From the NCBI GenBank assembly GCA_033675265.1, contig JAUJYZ010000885.1, positions 1-64,000 on the forward strand: 64,000 nt of DNA, read 5' to 3'. The translations under genes and the position numbers were made by a program. How positions within the stretch are numbered: position 1 is the stretch's first letter; every line of letters begins with the position of its first letter. Origin of the DNA: Actinostola sp. cb2023. Lineage: Eukaryota > Cnidaria > Anthozoa > Actiniaria > Actinostolidae. A model generated the notes under the pieces. The model worked only from the letters and a program-made list of their open reading frames with translations, searched no databases and was not told where the DNA came from. This document shows, piece after piece, positions 51,713 to 64,000 of this stretch.

Positions 51713-52811
51713 TAGGGTTTTATCACATTTCTCTGGATGAATGAAACCCAACAAACCACTTTCACCGCTGGCCAAATACTAAGGATATTTTATATTGTGG
51801 GCGCAAGATGTAAACGTCAGCTGTCATCTGATTTTGAAGTGACGTTACACTTGTCTATAACAGCTTTGAACCGGTAGCAATAGTCACTACAAAATCAAAA
51901 TTTATTATTCATAGTGTATTATTTATTCTTTTTGTAAATATTTGAATACCTTTTGTTGTTGTAATTATTATTATTATTATCATTTTATTATTAATTATTA
52001 TTTGTAAAAACAGACCTACAGGTACATGAAAGGCTTGGTTACCTTTCAAAATGGCGGACGGCGGTCTGTTCGATCATTTTTTTAAAATCCACTACATGAT
52101 TATATAAATTTGGTTAGAATACCTAACTACAATTATGATTCTTTCGAGGAAAACTAGATCAGTTTTGTGATCAATGGTTTTCGAAGAATTCCCCAAAACG
52201 ATAAACAAACGCATGCGCATGGCGACCAGGTGTAAATAGTAGTGTCAACAGTGAACAGTACACATGAACTGCATTGAGTGCAGTAATATTGACAATAAAA
52301 CATTATCAGCGTTCTTACTGCAAGCGTTGTCTAGTTTATGAGCGTCGTAAGCAAAGCAACGTAAAGAAAATCTATCGTTCAACTGAAATCTCGGAATCAG
52401 TTGAAGGTTGTAACTGAGTATGAATGAAAAGCAAAAACAACAAATTGTGAAAAGCGAAACCTAAAATATGCTTTGATGTCCTTCACGAGAAACTAGTGTT
52501 TGCTCGCCTTGTGTAAAACAAAGGCAATGACGGTCAATTTGGTTACACGCTGAACACCATATAGACCACCATAGACGAGCGGTTATTGACCAGTGTAGTC
52601 TAAGTATACTAGTGATGAATGAAGGACAAGGCTAAGCTCTTATAGGCTTCCTATGCTACCAAAGTCGTATGCGGGTGTTTTAGGACACTTGATCCAAGTC
52701 TCGAAACCTTTAGATTTGCTGAAAATACAAACAAATACCCATTAGAATGTACATCAACGAAATAAAGTGTTTCCCCCACTCTATACCATGATGCAACGCA
52801 GCCGTTCTCAC
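51713..52811. other. Stretch without recognised genes
   Basis: Begins with a few codons of a TM6 ending (LCYVPFEI, read after a one-base shift) and is otherwise AT-rich. TTTATT motifs near 51900-51950 could serve as minus-strand AATAAA signals for the coiled-coil gene. Confidence 0.5.
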
Positions 52812-53479
52812 CTGGGCTGTGAATGGGTGTCTTGATATCTCCTACATATATTTTTACAGTCTTGTACGTCTTGTCTCACTAACTCTAACAGTGCCTCGTG
52901 TTGTCTATTGAGTCTACAGAAGAACGTTAATCTACTCTTGATTCTGTTGGTTGTATCTTCGTTGATGCAGTTTCTAAATGCGTCAAGTCTTAGTTTTTCT
53001 TTTTCAATCAGATGATCCTGCTTTTCTTGTGCGCTGCGAAATCGACTCAACATAGCTAGGATTTGTTCTCTACACTCGTCGACTTCGTTGCCATTCTGGG
53101 CTCGTTTGCGCCAGTTGAGGACCTCCATTCGTATTTGTACCTGGAGAAATGAACACAGACTTTATGGAAAGGTGTTAATGTAACAGATACTTGCAACACA
53201 ACAACGAGTATTAGAAATTAACACCATCCAACTACACAGTCAGCTACTATCACCACAACGACGACGACGACAAAACAACAACAACAACAACAACAGATAC
53301 TTGCAACTTAACAACGAGTATTATAAATACCATCCAACACTGAGTACGTCAGCTACTATCACCACAACAACGACGACGACGACAACAACAACAACAACAA
53401 CAACAACAACAGATACTTGCAACTTAACAACGAGTATTATAAATACCATCCAACACTGAGTACGTCAGCTACTATCACC

Positions 53480-53515
<36 letters not shown>

Positions 53516-56428
53516 GATACTTGCAACTTAACAACTAGTATTATAAATTCCATCCAATCACTTGTTTTTACACATCTGTAAATTAAGACAAGTGCAAAAA
53601 TAAAAAGTTCAGTTGAGTTGACTCCACCCACCTGTATTTTTTTCTTCTCATCTTGAATATTCTGACAAAGTTTCATGAAGTGTTCAAACTTGTAGTCTGG
53701 TGGAGTTCGTGATATGCAGACAGCCTAGAAAAGGTTGGGGATAAAAACCTGGCTGTAAGTCTTACAGCAACTTAATCTAAGTATTCGTTGGTAATTCCAA
53801 GTTAATGAACAGAACCACTGATCAAGTGACGCGGCATTAATCGATTATATATATATGTGCACTGGAAAAACGCGCGCTCTTGGCCTGTGTAAATGTGGTT
53901 TAAATTTCGTGTGCATTTTGTGTAAATGTCCAAAACCATGTAAATCTACACACAAAATGTTCACGGATTTTACACGAAATTTTGATGGAAATTACACCGG
54001 GCAAAGGTAAAGGTAAAGGTACTGATATTTAACGTCCGTAACCCCTTCAGTCGAAACTGGTCTTCCAGGAGGCGGACGGTGCATCATTTTACCCCCTCCC
54101 TCCATCAGTGCTCCGTCTTGCGGGTATTTAATGCTGCACTGAGCTACACGGATTAGAGAGAAGTTGAAACAAGGATGTGAGGTCATGAAGAATCGAACCG
54201 GGCACCTCTCACTTAGAATGCCGCGCACTAACCAACTAAGCCACCCTTGCTCCTACGCCAAGAGCGCGCGCGTTTTCTTTCCAACTGATGATATCATGAC
54301 TCACCTTGGTGATAGACATCCCACAAACTGTACAAATACTTACATCAATACGAACAACAAACACAACGGACGTCACGTGTCTAAAGTATTTCGTAATTTG
54401 TTGTTGTCATTGTTACCACGTCGCCATTACGCATGCGCTGGGGTGCGTCAAGTCATTGTCCCTAAATGATGTACATGCACAAGCCACCTTTCAGTGAAGC
54501 TAGAGCATACCGGCTATAAATACCGGCTATAAATACCGGCTATAAATACCGGCTATAAATACCGGCTATAAATACAGACTTGATGCGCAGGTTAACGATG
54601 TTAGTGAGTGTATCGAACTTTCACGCGCGTTCAGAACAGAATTTTAAACTGAACGATACCAAAAATTGACGTAAATATTTCTGATATTGGGCTCCCTGTG
54701 CTGCACCATCGAAATTAAATAAGATCGAAGAGCTTGAATGCCGCGGCGGTCAGCGGTCCTCCGGAGTGTAGTGGAGGACCGCTGACCATCTGAAAGTCAG
54801 GCTACTCTTAATAGAAAGGGAAAACACTAGATCCCAATGACCAAAATAACCAGGTCAAAATTTGAATAACAATAGGAACTATTGTTAGATATGCCTTGTT
54901 CTACAAAGGACATGTCTTTGTAGAACGAGGCATCTTTTGTTATTCAAATCTTGACCTGGTTTTGGTCATTGGGATCTGGTGTTTTCCAATCAGAGAAAGA
55001 GTGCTAAATTCTCGCGAACACTGACTAAATATATCGACTAAAATATGACATTTCTGGACAGCCGAAACGTACCCTCGGCTAGCTAGCTTATATTAGTCTC
55101 TCTTGCAGCCGTGGTTGGAATAAAATGCTCGAACAGAACATGTTCTTTAACTACAACTTCTTGAATGTCTTTTTTTAAATATTTTTTAAGACATTTTTAT
55201 CACGCCGAGCTGTCTAAAAATTGCAATCTAAACCGTCATTCGCGTCTATATGGAACTGCGCAAACTGAATATTGCGGCCGGTGATCTTCTTGTGGGCGTC
55301 CACACTGCAAATTGAAATCGTGACGTCATGAAGGCGTGGCGGCTGTGCTTTGCTGTTTACGTCAATGTCTTTGGTCAGCGGTCGTCTGTACGTGATGCAT
55401 TCAGTCTTCAGTGCTCAAACATGACAGAACATTAGTCAACACAAATATACACATTAAACAACATACATACAAACAACTAACTACAATATACATGTATTAC
55501 AATTTATACTATAAGTTGCTTTACTGATGGAACTTATATTATGGATCTTATATTATATATCTTATGTATTATGGATCTTATATTATAGATCTTATGTATT
55601 ATGGATCTTATATTATGGATCTTATGTATTATGGATCTTATATTATGGATCTTATGTATTATGGATCTTATATTATGAATCTTATATTATGGATCATATA
55701 TTATAGATCTTATGTATTATGGATCATATATTATGGATCATATATTATAGATCATATAATATATTATGGATTTTATATTATGGATCTTATATTATGGATC
55801 TTATATTATGGATCATATATTATAGATCTTATATATTATGGATCATATATTATGGATCATATAATATATTATGGATCTTATATTATGGATCTTATATTAT
55901 GGATCTTATATTATGGATCTTATATTATGGATCTTATATTATGGATCTTATATTATGGATCATATATTATAGATGGATCTTATATTATGGATCATATATT
56001 ATGGATCATATTATAGATGGATATTATATATTATGGATCTTATATTATGGATCTTATATTATGGATCTTTATATATAATGGATCTTATATTATAGATCTT
56101 ATATATCTTATAAGTCATTATATCTTATATTATTATATTATATTAAAAGTGTATACAAAATACAAAAAGAAATATACAAATATGTCAGTTCATACAAGAG
56201 GTCCATATTATTATTAATGTTTCTTTCAATACTTCAGAATCTCGTAACGAAAATAAACGATTTACAAAGAAACATTTTCCCACGAAATTACGACTTTGAC
56301 TTGATTATTCGAATCATTGAAGATTTGTATGTGTACCTTACCTTATTGTTATTATTCTTAGCAGGTGGGAGAGCGGGTGGTTTGTTTGCCAGTCCTATCG
56401 CACTCATTGTCGTACCCATATTGCCAAA
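52812..56428 (-). CDS. Unidentified coiled-coil protein, three exons
   Basis: Exons 56428-56342 (ATG at 56419), 53724-53632 and 53140-52812 have GT-AG borders and matching phase 0. The product starts MGTTMSAIGLANKPPALPPA (a proline-rich stretch), continues RTPPDYKFEHFMKLCQNIQD and then a charged, helical region of ~110 residues (EVLNWRKRAQNG, CREQILAMLSRFRSAQEKQD, EKEKLRLDAFRNCIN, LNRQHEALLELVRQDV) that looks like a coiled coil. At 52812 the exon either meets a donor (AG|GTGAGA) or reads straight on to TGA after HSQPR; no further exon was recognised to the left. An upstream acceptor (GTGTTTCAG) before the ATG suggests a 5' untranslated exon or that the ATG is not the true start. I do not recognise the family. 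Confidence 0.6.
53222..53520. repeat. Three ~120-bp units with (ACA)n tracts
   Basis: CAGATACTTGCAACTTAACA, CGAGTATTATAAATACCATC and GTCAGCTACTATCACCACAA recur three times, joined by ACAACAACG tracts that grow in length. It lies in an intron of the coiled-coil gene. Confidence 0.9.
53862..54286. mobile_element. TIR element interrupted by a SINE
   Basis: ACTGGAAAAACGCGCGCTCTT at 53860 and GCCAAGAGCGCGCGCGTTTT at 54257 are inverted ends. SINE copy B fills the right half, so the SINE inserted into an older MITE. Confidence 0.65.
54001..54253 (-). repeat. SINE copy B, full length, tRNA-derived
   Basis: Reading the minus strand from 54253: TGGCTTAGTTGG matches the pol III A box and GGTTCGATTCT the B box; then the body shared with copies A and C; then a tail of CTTTAC repeats (54001-54019). 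It is the best-preserved copy and defines the family here. Confidence 0.88.
54511..54575. repeat. Five exact tandem TATA-like units (13 bp)
   Basis: CGGCTATAAATAC is repeated five times without change. Each holds TATAAATA, a perfect TATA-box match. It lies in the first intron of the coiled-coil gene model. Confidence 0.9.
54748..54787. other. Perfect hairpin, 15-bp arms
   Basis: GGTCAGCGGTCCTCC and its exact complement flank a 10-base loop. GC-rich and isolated; may be the end of a degenerate element. Confidence 0.7.
54815..54990. mobile_element. Fold-back MITE
   Basis: Arms GGGAAAACACTAGATCCCAA...AATTTGAATAACAA and their complement (TTGTTATTCAAATCTTGACC...GGGATCTGGTGTTTTCC) with an inner hairpin around TTCTACAAAGACATGTC. 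About 90 percent arm similarity. Confidence 0.85.
55536..56095. repeat. 15-16-bp array ATTATGGATCTTAT
   Basis: About 36 units of TATTATGGATCTTAT with GGATCA, AGATCT and GAATCT variants, in the first intron of the coiled-coil gene model. Confidence 0.93.
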
Positions 56429-56429
56429 C

Positions 56430-57733
56430 TGAAACACTACACCAAGATTTCAAATTAAAGAAAATATAAAACCATTACACCAAACTAAACGATAAAATGT
56501 TTGTATTTTCAACATGTTCTCTAACTACAACTTCTTGAATGTCTTTTTTTAAATATTGTTTATCACATTTTTTGTCCAGAGTTTTTAGCTCGCAGAGGAA
56601 CACTATAAGCATATTCGTTTTGTTTTAGGTGTTTGTTGTATCAGTTTAGATGTTGGTTGGTTTGAAGACTGTTCTTTGAATTTCACAATTTTGTTTCCAA
56701 TTATTAATGAATGACAAAGAGAACTTGAGCCGTGTGCATTTTAGAGGAACGACAACCTTTCAGGACAAAACTAATTGCCTTTTTGCATCAATTATGAACC
56801 GATTTTGCAGCATTTCAAATTTAGAAATAAAAAGTATCAAGTTGTAGAACAATAAGAAAATGAAATAACAAATAAAAAAATGAAGTAAAATTCGGATGAA
56901 AGAGATGGTTTTTTATTGCTGGTAAAGTAACGGTACGGTATGATCTTCAACTGATAAACAAAGTACCACAACAAAGGCCTACCTCAAAACACCAGAGAGC
57001 GAGCAACACACTGTTCACAAGCGAATTAGTAGCAGAATTCGTAGTTCGTCTCAATGAAACGACGTGCAATTGTCTCCAAGAAAATGAAAGATTTTAAAAT
57101 TGTTGCATTGTTTGCGTGAAGAACATACAGATATGACGAGGTGAAATCATCAGGGGGAGGTGTGGGGGCGTTTTTGTTGATATAATGACCAATCGATCAG
57201 GCCTAGTAAGGTGTGGTCTCTACTCTAGGGCGCATGCTCAGAAACGCCCAAACCACGTCACTGCACGATTCAAGCTCTGGATAACTTTTACTGCGAGATA
57301 TGCAGAGTTAGTAAGTTTGCGATTTAATATTTTCAAAGTTATTTATAAATAAAACTCTAACTAGCAAGAAACTGATACCGACATCACAAAATACATTTCA
57401 CTGAATTTTTTAATTTTTTGTAAAAAGCATTGAGTTTTTGGAAATGCGTTTTTTTAAAGAAATAAAGTATTATTATTATTATTATTAAAATAGTTAAACA
57501 ATAAATTTACACACGGCATCTCATAATATGGGGATTTTAAGAGGCAGTACTGCTATAAACACAGCTGACAAGTGAAAAAGCAATTTATTTTGTATGATTA
57601 TTTTATAAAATAAATATTGATATCAGATAAACAATACGTTCTCAACTGCTGCGGAGAAAATATGCGCTGTTTGTCTGGGTGTTATTACTGATACCATCGA
57701 AAGTATATTATAGGCATTGTGTCAAGACTCGAG

Positions 57734-57776
<43 letters not shown>

Positions 57777-58160
57777 CAAGTTCTTGAGAACGCATCATAC
57801 ATTGTCTCGATGCTTTTAACAATGAAGGACCAAACAGTAGCTAAAGGTAAGTAGAAAAAGGTATTAAATATTCCTAGTAAACAGCAAGGTTCTACTAACT
57901 AACATAAGAGTTATTCAGCTTGTTTCTCGCTTCTGAGTTAATTGATAGATGATGATTTATTGCTGAATGCAGGGTGTCAGTAATAGTTCGCTTATATATG
58001 AAGAATACAATATGTTCACTAGTTTAATAAAACCCAAATGCATTAACTGACACATATTGAAATTAAAACTATATTAAAACTGTAGGTCAGTTATACATTG
58101 AATGTGAGACTTTGACAACGGCTGTGAACCTTGGTTTTCAATATAATACTAATAAAACCA
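56430..58160. other. Stretch without recognised genes
   Basis: AT-rich, with an (AAT)n run at 57735-57775. It includes the region upstream of the coiled-coil gene, where a promoter would be expected, but no motif stands out. Confidence 0.5.
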
Positions 58161-58164
58161 TCCA

Positions 58165-58165
58165 G

Positions 58166-58203
<38 letters not shown>

Positions 58204-58402
58204 GTCTGTCTGTCTGTCTGTCTGTCCTGTCTGTCCGTCCGTCTGTCCTGTCTGTCCGTCTGTCCGTCCGTCCGTCCGTCCGTCCGTCCCGTCCGTCCGT
58301 CCGTCCGTCCGTCCGTCCGTCCGTCCGTCCGTCCGTCCGTCCGTCCGTCCGTCCGTCCGTCCGTCCGTCCATCTATCTATCTATCAATCTAGTAGTAGTA
58401 TC
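58165..58402. repeat. (TCTA)n-(TGTC)n-(CGTC)n compound microsatellite
   Basis: TCTA repeats step to TCTG, TGTC/CTGTC, then a pure CGTC block (58260-58370) and back to TCTA. It lies ~70 bp 3' of the GPCR stop codon. Confidence 0.95.
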
Positions 58403-58470
58403 TATATATCTATCTATGACAACGTTGTGTGCATGTACGCACAGTTTGCGAGGTTTGACTACATCACTAA

Positions 58471-59400
58471 CTAATTGCAACGGACGATTTGACGCACTAG
58501 TCGAGTGCATGCGTTACGAATTTCTTTGATTCTCCAGCAGTATATGACTGGATTCAAAATACCGTTTAAGAAGATAAGAGATACAGAAGCAGCTGCAAAG
58601 CTCAACATTTCTTGAGTGCGTCCTTTAACAAAAATAGCATGGACAACAGTTGAAATAACGAAGGGAAGGTAACACAACACAAACGCACCAATCACATAGT
58701 ACATGGTGTTCACAGATTTCTTGTATCTTGGCATGTTTATGGTCTGCTGTTGTGATTGTTGTCGGGCGTGGATCTGTGCTGAGTGTCGACGAATCACTTG
58801 AGAGATTTTAAAAATGAAAAACCCATTTAATGATAGAGAAACAGTCAAAACTATTATGACCAAAATTAGAAAAACAAGACTTCGGATGTAAACTCGACAA
58901 AGCAACCCAACCAAACTACCAAGAAATATAACCAGTAGCACGACACTACAGCGGTTAACAGTCACGAGTTCCTGGTACCGGAGGTGAAGGAGCACTGCCA
59001 AGAATCGATCTGCGGTGATCGCTGTCAGCGTACAATATGAGTTCATGCTCAGCAGCCACGAGCTACAACTGAAGATAAAGTCCGCCAAACAGTAACTGAA
59101 AATGTCTCGTCTCAGATCAAAATACTGTGAAGCACAATACGAAGGCAATGCGATAACACTACTGACAAAGTCCGACATTGCCAATCCAAGAAGTAGGATG
59201 TTAGAAGGTGTTCTTAGTGCTTCATTCTTAGTGATGGTATATATGACCAAGGCGTTGATACTCGATGATATTACAGCAAATAAAGCGTTGATGCTAATGA
59301 TGGCAATGAGAACATTTTCGTAGTTAGAACTGCGTCTAATCCGTGGAACATACACGTCAGATAGCATGCATACGGAAGGATAACTCACGGTGACATTCAT
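58471..59400 (-). CDS. Rhodopsin-class (class A) orphan GPCR, single exon, intact
   Basis: A 309-residue open frame without introns, starting MNVTVSYPSV with an N-glycosylation site (N-V-T). Seven hydrophobic segments can be placed: TM1 ~30-55 (SSINALVIYTI), TM2 ~66-90 (LLGLAMSDF), TM3 ~104-130 ending in DRF (131-133, a DRY variant), TM4 ~150-170, TM5 ~173-198, TM6 ~233-257 (CYLPF in place of CWxP) and TM7 ~265-288 with NPVIY (283-287), followed by helix 8 (CWRIKEIRNA). The second extracellular loop is very short, as in melanocortin-like receptors, and TM4 lacks the usual Trp. The long basic and Gln-rich third intracellular loop (199-232) is almost identical to the tandem array at 47395-51712. 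Ligand unknown. Single-exon receptors of this type occur in large families in cnidarians. Confidence 0.93.
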   Translation of the reverse strand: MNVTVSYPSVCMLSDVYVPRIRRSSNYENVLIAIISINALFAVISSSINALVIYTITKNEALRTPSNILLLGLAMSDFVSSVIALPSYCASQYFDLRRDIFSYCLADFIFSCSSWLLSMNSYCTLTAITADRFLAVLLHLRYQELVTVNRCSVVLLVIFLGSLVGLLCRVYIRSLVFLILVIIVLTVSLSLNGFFIFKISQVIRRHSAQIHARQQSQQQTINMPRYKKSVNTMYYVIGAFVLCYLPFVISTVVHAIFVKGRTQEMLSFAAASVSLIFLNGILNPVIYCWRIKEIRNACTRLVRQIVRCN

Positions 59401-59429
59401 TTTCTCTAACTAATACGTTCTTCTAACTA

Positions 59430-59593
59430 AATCGAATTACGAGATCCTCGCCTTTTTTGGAGTTGCAGAGACATGTCTGATGATAAATGGCGTTTTCAAC
59501 CCTGTCATTTATTGCTGGAGAGTCCAGGAAATACGAAACGCTGTCAGGAGATTGTTCTGGAAAAATGATGAAATCGAAGAACTACAACAATAA
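59430..59593 (+). pseudogene. GPCR fragment: TM7 and C-terminal tail only
   Basis: The plus-strand frame ending at TAA 59591-59593 reads EILAFFGVAETCLMINGVF, then NPVIYCWRVQEIRNAVRRLF and a short acidic tail ending ELQQ. It lines up with residues ~264-305 of the neighbouring intact receptor (EMLSFAAASVSLIFLNGILNPVIYCWRIKEIRNACTRLV). Nothing of TM1-TM6 is seen directly upstream; instead the start of the intact receptor lies there on the other strand, 30 bases away. It is a remnant of a second, related receptor gene. A dinucleotide/trinucleotide GATGTT repeat begins directly after its stop codon. Confidence 0.85.
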
Positions 59594-59596
59594 AAA

Positions 59597-60480
59597 TGAA
59601 GACAATGAAGGTGATGTTTTTGTTGTTGTTGATGATGTGAAGGTGGTGGTGATGATGTTTTTGTTGATGATGGTAATGATGTTGTTATGATGGTGGTGAT
59701 GATGGGTGGTGATGATGTTGTTGATGGTGGTGATGAGGATGATGTTGTTGTTGATGATGATGTTGTTGATGATGGTGGTGATGTTGTTGATGATGGCGGT
59801 GATGTTGCTGTTGATGATGATGGTGGTGATGTTGTTGATGAAGGTGATGATGTTGTTGATGATGATGGTGGTGATGTTGTTGTTGTTGATGATGAAGATG
59901 GTGATGTTGTTGATGATGTGAAGGTGGTGGTGATGATGTTTCTGTTGATGGTAATGATGTTGTTATGATGGTGGTGATGGGTGTGATGTTGTTGATGATG
60001 GTGGCGATGAGGATGTTGTTGTTGATGATGATGATGGTGGTGTTGTTGTTGATGATGGCGGTGATGTTGTTGATGATGATGGTGGTGATGTTGTTGATGA
60101 AGGTGATGTTGTTGATGATGATGGTGGTGATGTTGTTGTTGATGATGAAGGTGATGTTGTTGATGATGGTGGTGATGATGTTGTTGTTGATGATGGTGGT
60201 GATGTTATTGATGATGGTGGTGATGTTGATGATGAAGGTGGTGATTGATGATGGTGATGATGATGTTTGTTGTTGATGATGAAGGTGGTGATGTTGTTGA
60301 TGAAGGTAATGATGATGTTGTTGTTGATGATGGTAATGTTGTTGTTGATGATGAAGGTGCTGATGTTGTTGATGAAGGTGGTGGTGATGTTGTTGTTGTT
60401 GATGAAGGTGGTGATGATGTTGTTGATGATGATGGTGATGTTGTTGATGATGATGGTGGAGATGATGTTGTTCAGTGATG
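59597..60480. repeat. GATGTTGTTGATGATGGTGGT array
   Basis: Degenerate trinucleotide-based array of GATGTT, GATGAT and GGTGGT blocks, with a longer block (GATGTGAAGGTGGTGGTGAT) that recurs ~300 bp apart. Met/Leu/Asp-rich frames are by-products. Confidence 0.93.
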
Positions 60481-61570
60481 ACGATGTTAATGCATCAGTA
60501 AATAATGCTAATACTTAGAACGATGGTGATGATATCGAAAGAACTCCTATCAATACAAGTTACAATCTGGACAAACCAGATAATGAACAATCTTTCGTGA
60601 TACATTGCAAATGAAGGAATTAATGAGGACAATTCACTCTGGTAGTGCCAGTTTGAGGCGCCAGTCGTTGAATGAGTGGGACGTCATATGGTATGATTGA
60701 TGAAGTACTTTAACCCAACCATAACTTCGAAATATTGCTGTTTAATTTCACAACCGACAAAATTATAAGCACAGAAATGAAAACATGCATGAAACAAGCA
60801 TTAGCACAACGATCTTTTTGTTAATTTGTATTTGCACTAGCTTAATTCTCTGGTTTTTACTTGTGAAGATCAGGCTTTACGTGTCCTCACCATGTCTGAC
60901 AGTAATCGGTGTAAAATGCACATTATATAACGTTGTTGGTGGGTCAAGAGCCTACTTATATAATGTCATCTGCATAAAGTGTGAATTAAAATATATACGA
61001 GTGCAATAACAGTGGTAGACGTGTTAGCTGAAAGTGCAACTAACCCCTGTAAGATTGTTTTAAACATCTATTCAATATAAGCTGAATAGTTGGAGGTTTT
61101 ATGCAGTATTTTGTGATTTGAACCTTGCGTTTGAGTTATAGAGGTTTGAAATTTGATGACGTCTACTAAGGAATTTCCTATAACTTATTTAGACTTTTTC
61201 AAGAATAACTTTTTTTTTTAATGGGCAAAAAAGTTATAAAATCATTTATAAAGACTGTGAAAATATTCTGTAAGTTTTCAAATGTCAATATTCAGCACAA
61301 GGGCGTTTTTGTATAATAAATGATTCCTTAGTAGACGTCATCAAATTTTGCATAATGGCTTTCTCTCCTTTCCCCTGGGAAGCATTGCCCACGAACGATA
61401 TCGATCGACGCCCTACGGAAGTGCCCAAATTAAAATTTAGATTTCGTTTATTTGGAGCCACTTATCGGAAATGATAACTAAACGAAAAAAAGTGACAACA
61501 TCTTGGAAAAGAGACAAAAACCTATTTTAGTTACTACACAATAGAAGTTATAGTACATAAGAACACGAGA
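60481..61570. other. Stretch without recognised genes
   Basis: Unique AT-rich sequence. A 74-codon plus frame at 60785 with a hydrophobic start has no recognisable family. ATGACGTCTACTAAGGAAT at ~61157 and its complement at ~61329 suggest the ends of a ~190-bp inverted-repeat element. Confidence 0.5.
61157..61348. mobile_element. Possible MITE with ATGACGTCTACTAAGGAA ends
   Basis: TTTGATGACGTCTACTAAGG on the left is answered by CCTTAGTAGACGTCATCAAA on the right. The ~150-bp interior is AT-rich and non-coding. Confidence 0.65.
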
Positions 61571-61571
61571 G

Positions 61572-61957
61572 AATGTCCAGGTAATGACCCATGTGTTAAA
61601 GGGGCAGGTCTTAGCCACGTGACCCATATACCATGGTTTGGTGACACGATGTCCAGGTAATGACCTATGTGTTATAGGGGCAGGTCTTTGCCACGTGACC
61701 CATATACAATGGTTTGGTAGTCGAGGTGACGTATAACCTATTCAACGGCACGATAATGTCCAGGTAATGACCTATGTGTTATAGGGGCACGTCTTAGCCA
61801 CGTGACCCATATACAATGGTTTGGTAGTCGAGGTGACGTATAACCTATTCAACGGCACGATAATGTCCAGGTAATGACCTATGTGTTATAGGGGCAGGTC
61901 TTAGCCACGTGACCCATATACCATGGTTTGGTGGCGCGATAATGTCCAGGTAATGAC
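61572..61957. repeat. Tandem copies of the zinc-knuckle gene's last codons, stop and 3' flank
   Basis: Four downstream units carry GTCCAGGTAATGACCTATGT, GTTATAGGGGCAGGTCTTAG and CCACGTGACCCATATAC; two of them add a GTAGTCGAGGTGACGTATAA insert. On the minus strand each unit restates GHVAKTCPYNT-stop, identical or nearly so to the real exon end at 61958. Confidence 0.9.
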
Positions 61958-63779
<1,822 letters not shown>

Positions 63780-64000
63780 CTAACAGTCAAGAAGCACAGT
63801 CATCCTGGGAGATCTAGGGGTACTAGGGGGAGTAGATAAGACATGTGGGAGGTACAGTCGTACCGTGTACTTAGATGCCGTAATAACCTAACAGTTAAGA
63901 AGCACAGTCATCCTGGGAGATCTAGGGGTACTAGGGGGAGTAGATAAGACATGTGGGAGGTACAGTTGTACCGTGTACTTAGATGCTGTAATAACCTAAC

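Noticed and set aside
54180..54253. tRNA gene on the minus strand
   Set aside because: A and B boxes are present, but the sequence does not fold into a full cloverleaf and continues into a body shared by other dispersed copies, so it is a SINE head.

Overview
The window looks like nuclear DNA of an invertebrate animal, most likely a cnidarian such as a sea anemone or coral. That is an inference from gene content and texture. The genes carry spliceosomal introns with GT-AG borders, and the products are animal families (XPR1 phosphate exporter, complement factor B-like protein, rhodopsin-class GPCR, pectinacetylesterase/NOTUM family). The spaces between are filled with minisatellites, tRNA-derived SINEs and MITE-like inverted-repeat elements. 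All gene models were joined by eye from reading frame, phase and splice borders; no transcript evidence was available.

Layout. (1) 1-6910: minus-strand pectinacetylesterase-family gene, two exons visible (6910-6667 and 2545-2307), the second ending in an apparent one-base frameshift; its intron carries GGTGG, poly-G, poly-C and AAT repeats. (2) 6911-20700: no convincing gene; several DNA-transposon-like elements, including two Mutator-like MITEs with 9-bp target duplications and a 2.6-kb element with long inverted repeats. (3) 37692-20703: minus-strand XPR1 gene, 14 exons seen and one conserved exon not found; its introns hold four huge tandem arrays (22 bp, 47 bp, 20 bp, 21 bp units). (4) 39887-47166: plus-strand factor B-like gene, 11 coding exons, signal peptide-EGF-3 CCP-vWA-trypsin, 759 residues, with Ile in place of the catalytic Ser. 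It is head to head with XPR1. (5) 47395-51712: about 28 tandem copies of a 153-bp unit encoding the third intracellular loop and TM6 of a GPCR; the nearest relative is the intact GPCR gene at 59400-58471. (6) 56419-52812: minus-strand coiled-coil gene, not identified. (7) 59400-58471: intact single-exon GPCR, with a GPCR TM7 remnant beside it on the opposite strand. (8) 63779-61958: 3' end of a minus-strand gene ending in a CCHC zinc knuckle; its stop codon region and one acceptor site have been turned into tandem repeats.

The strongest theme is that coding exons and splice borders have repeatedly been drawn into tandem arrays: the GPCR TM6 array, the zinc-knuckle stop-codon array, the acceptor-site repeat at the right edge, and an XPR1 intron built almost wholly of 21-bp pyrimidine-tract units. 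The genes are not an operon and need not share a function; XPR1 handles phosphate export, the factor B-like protein is secreted innate-immune type, and the GPCR is an orphan receptor.
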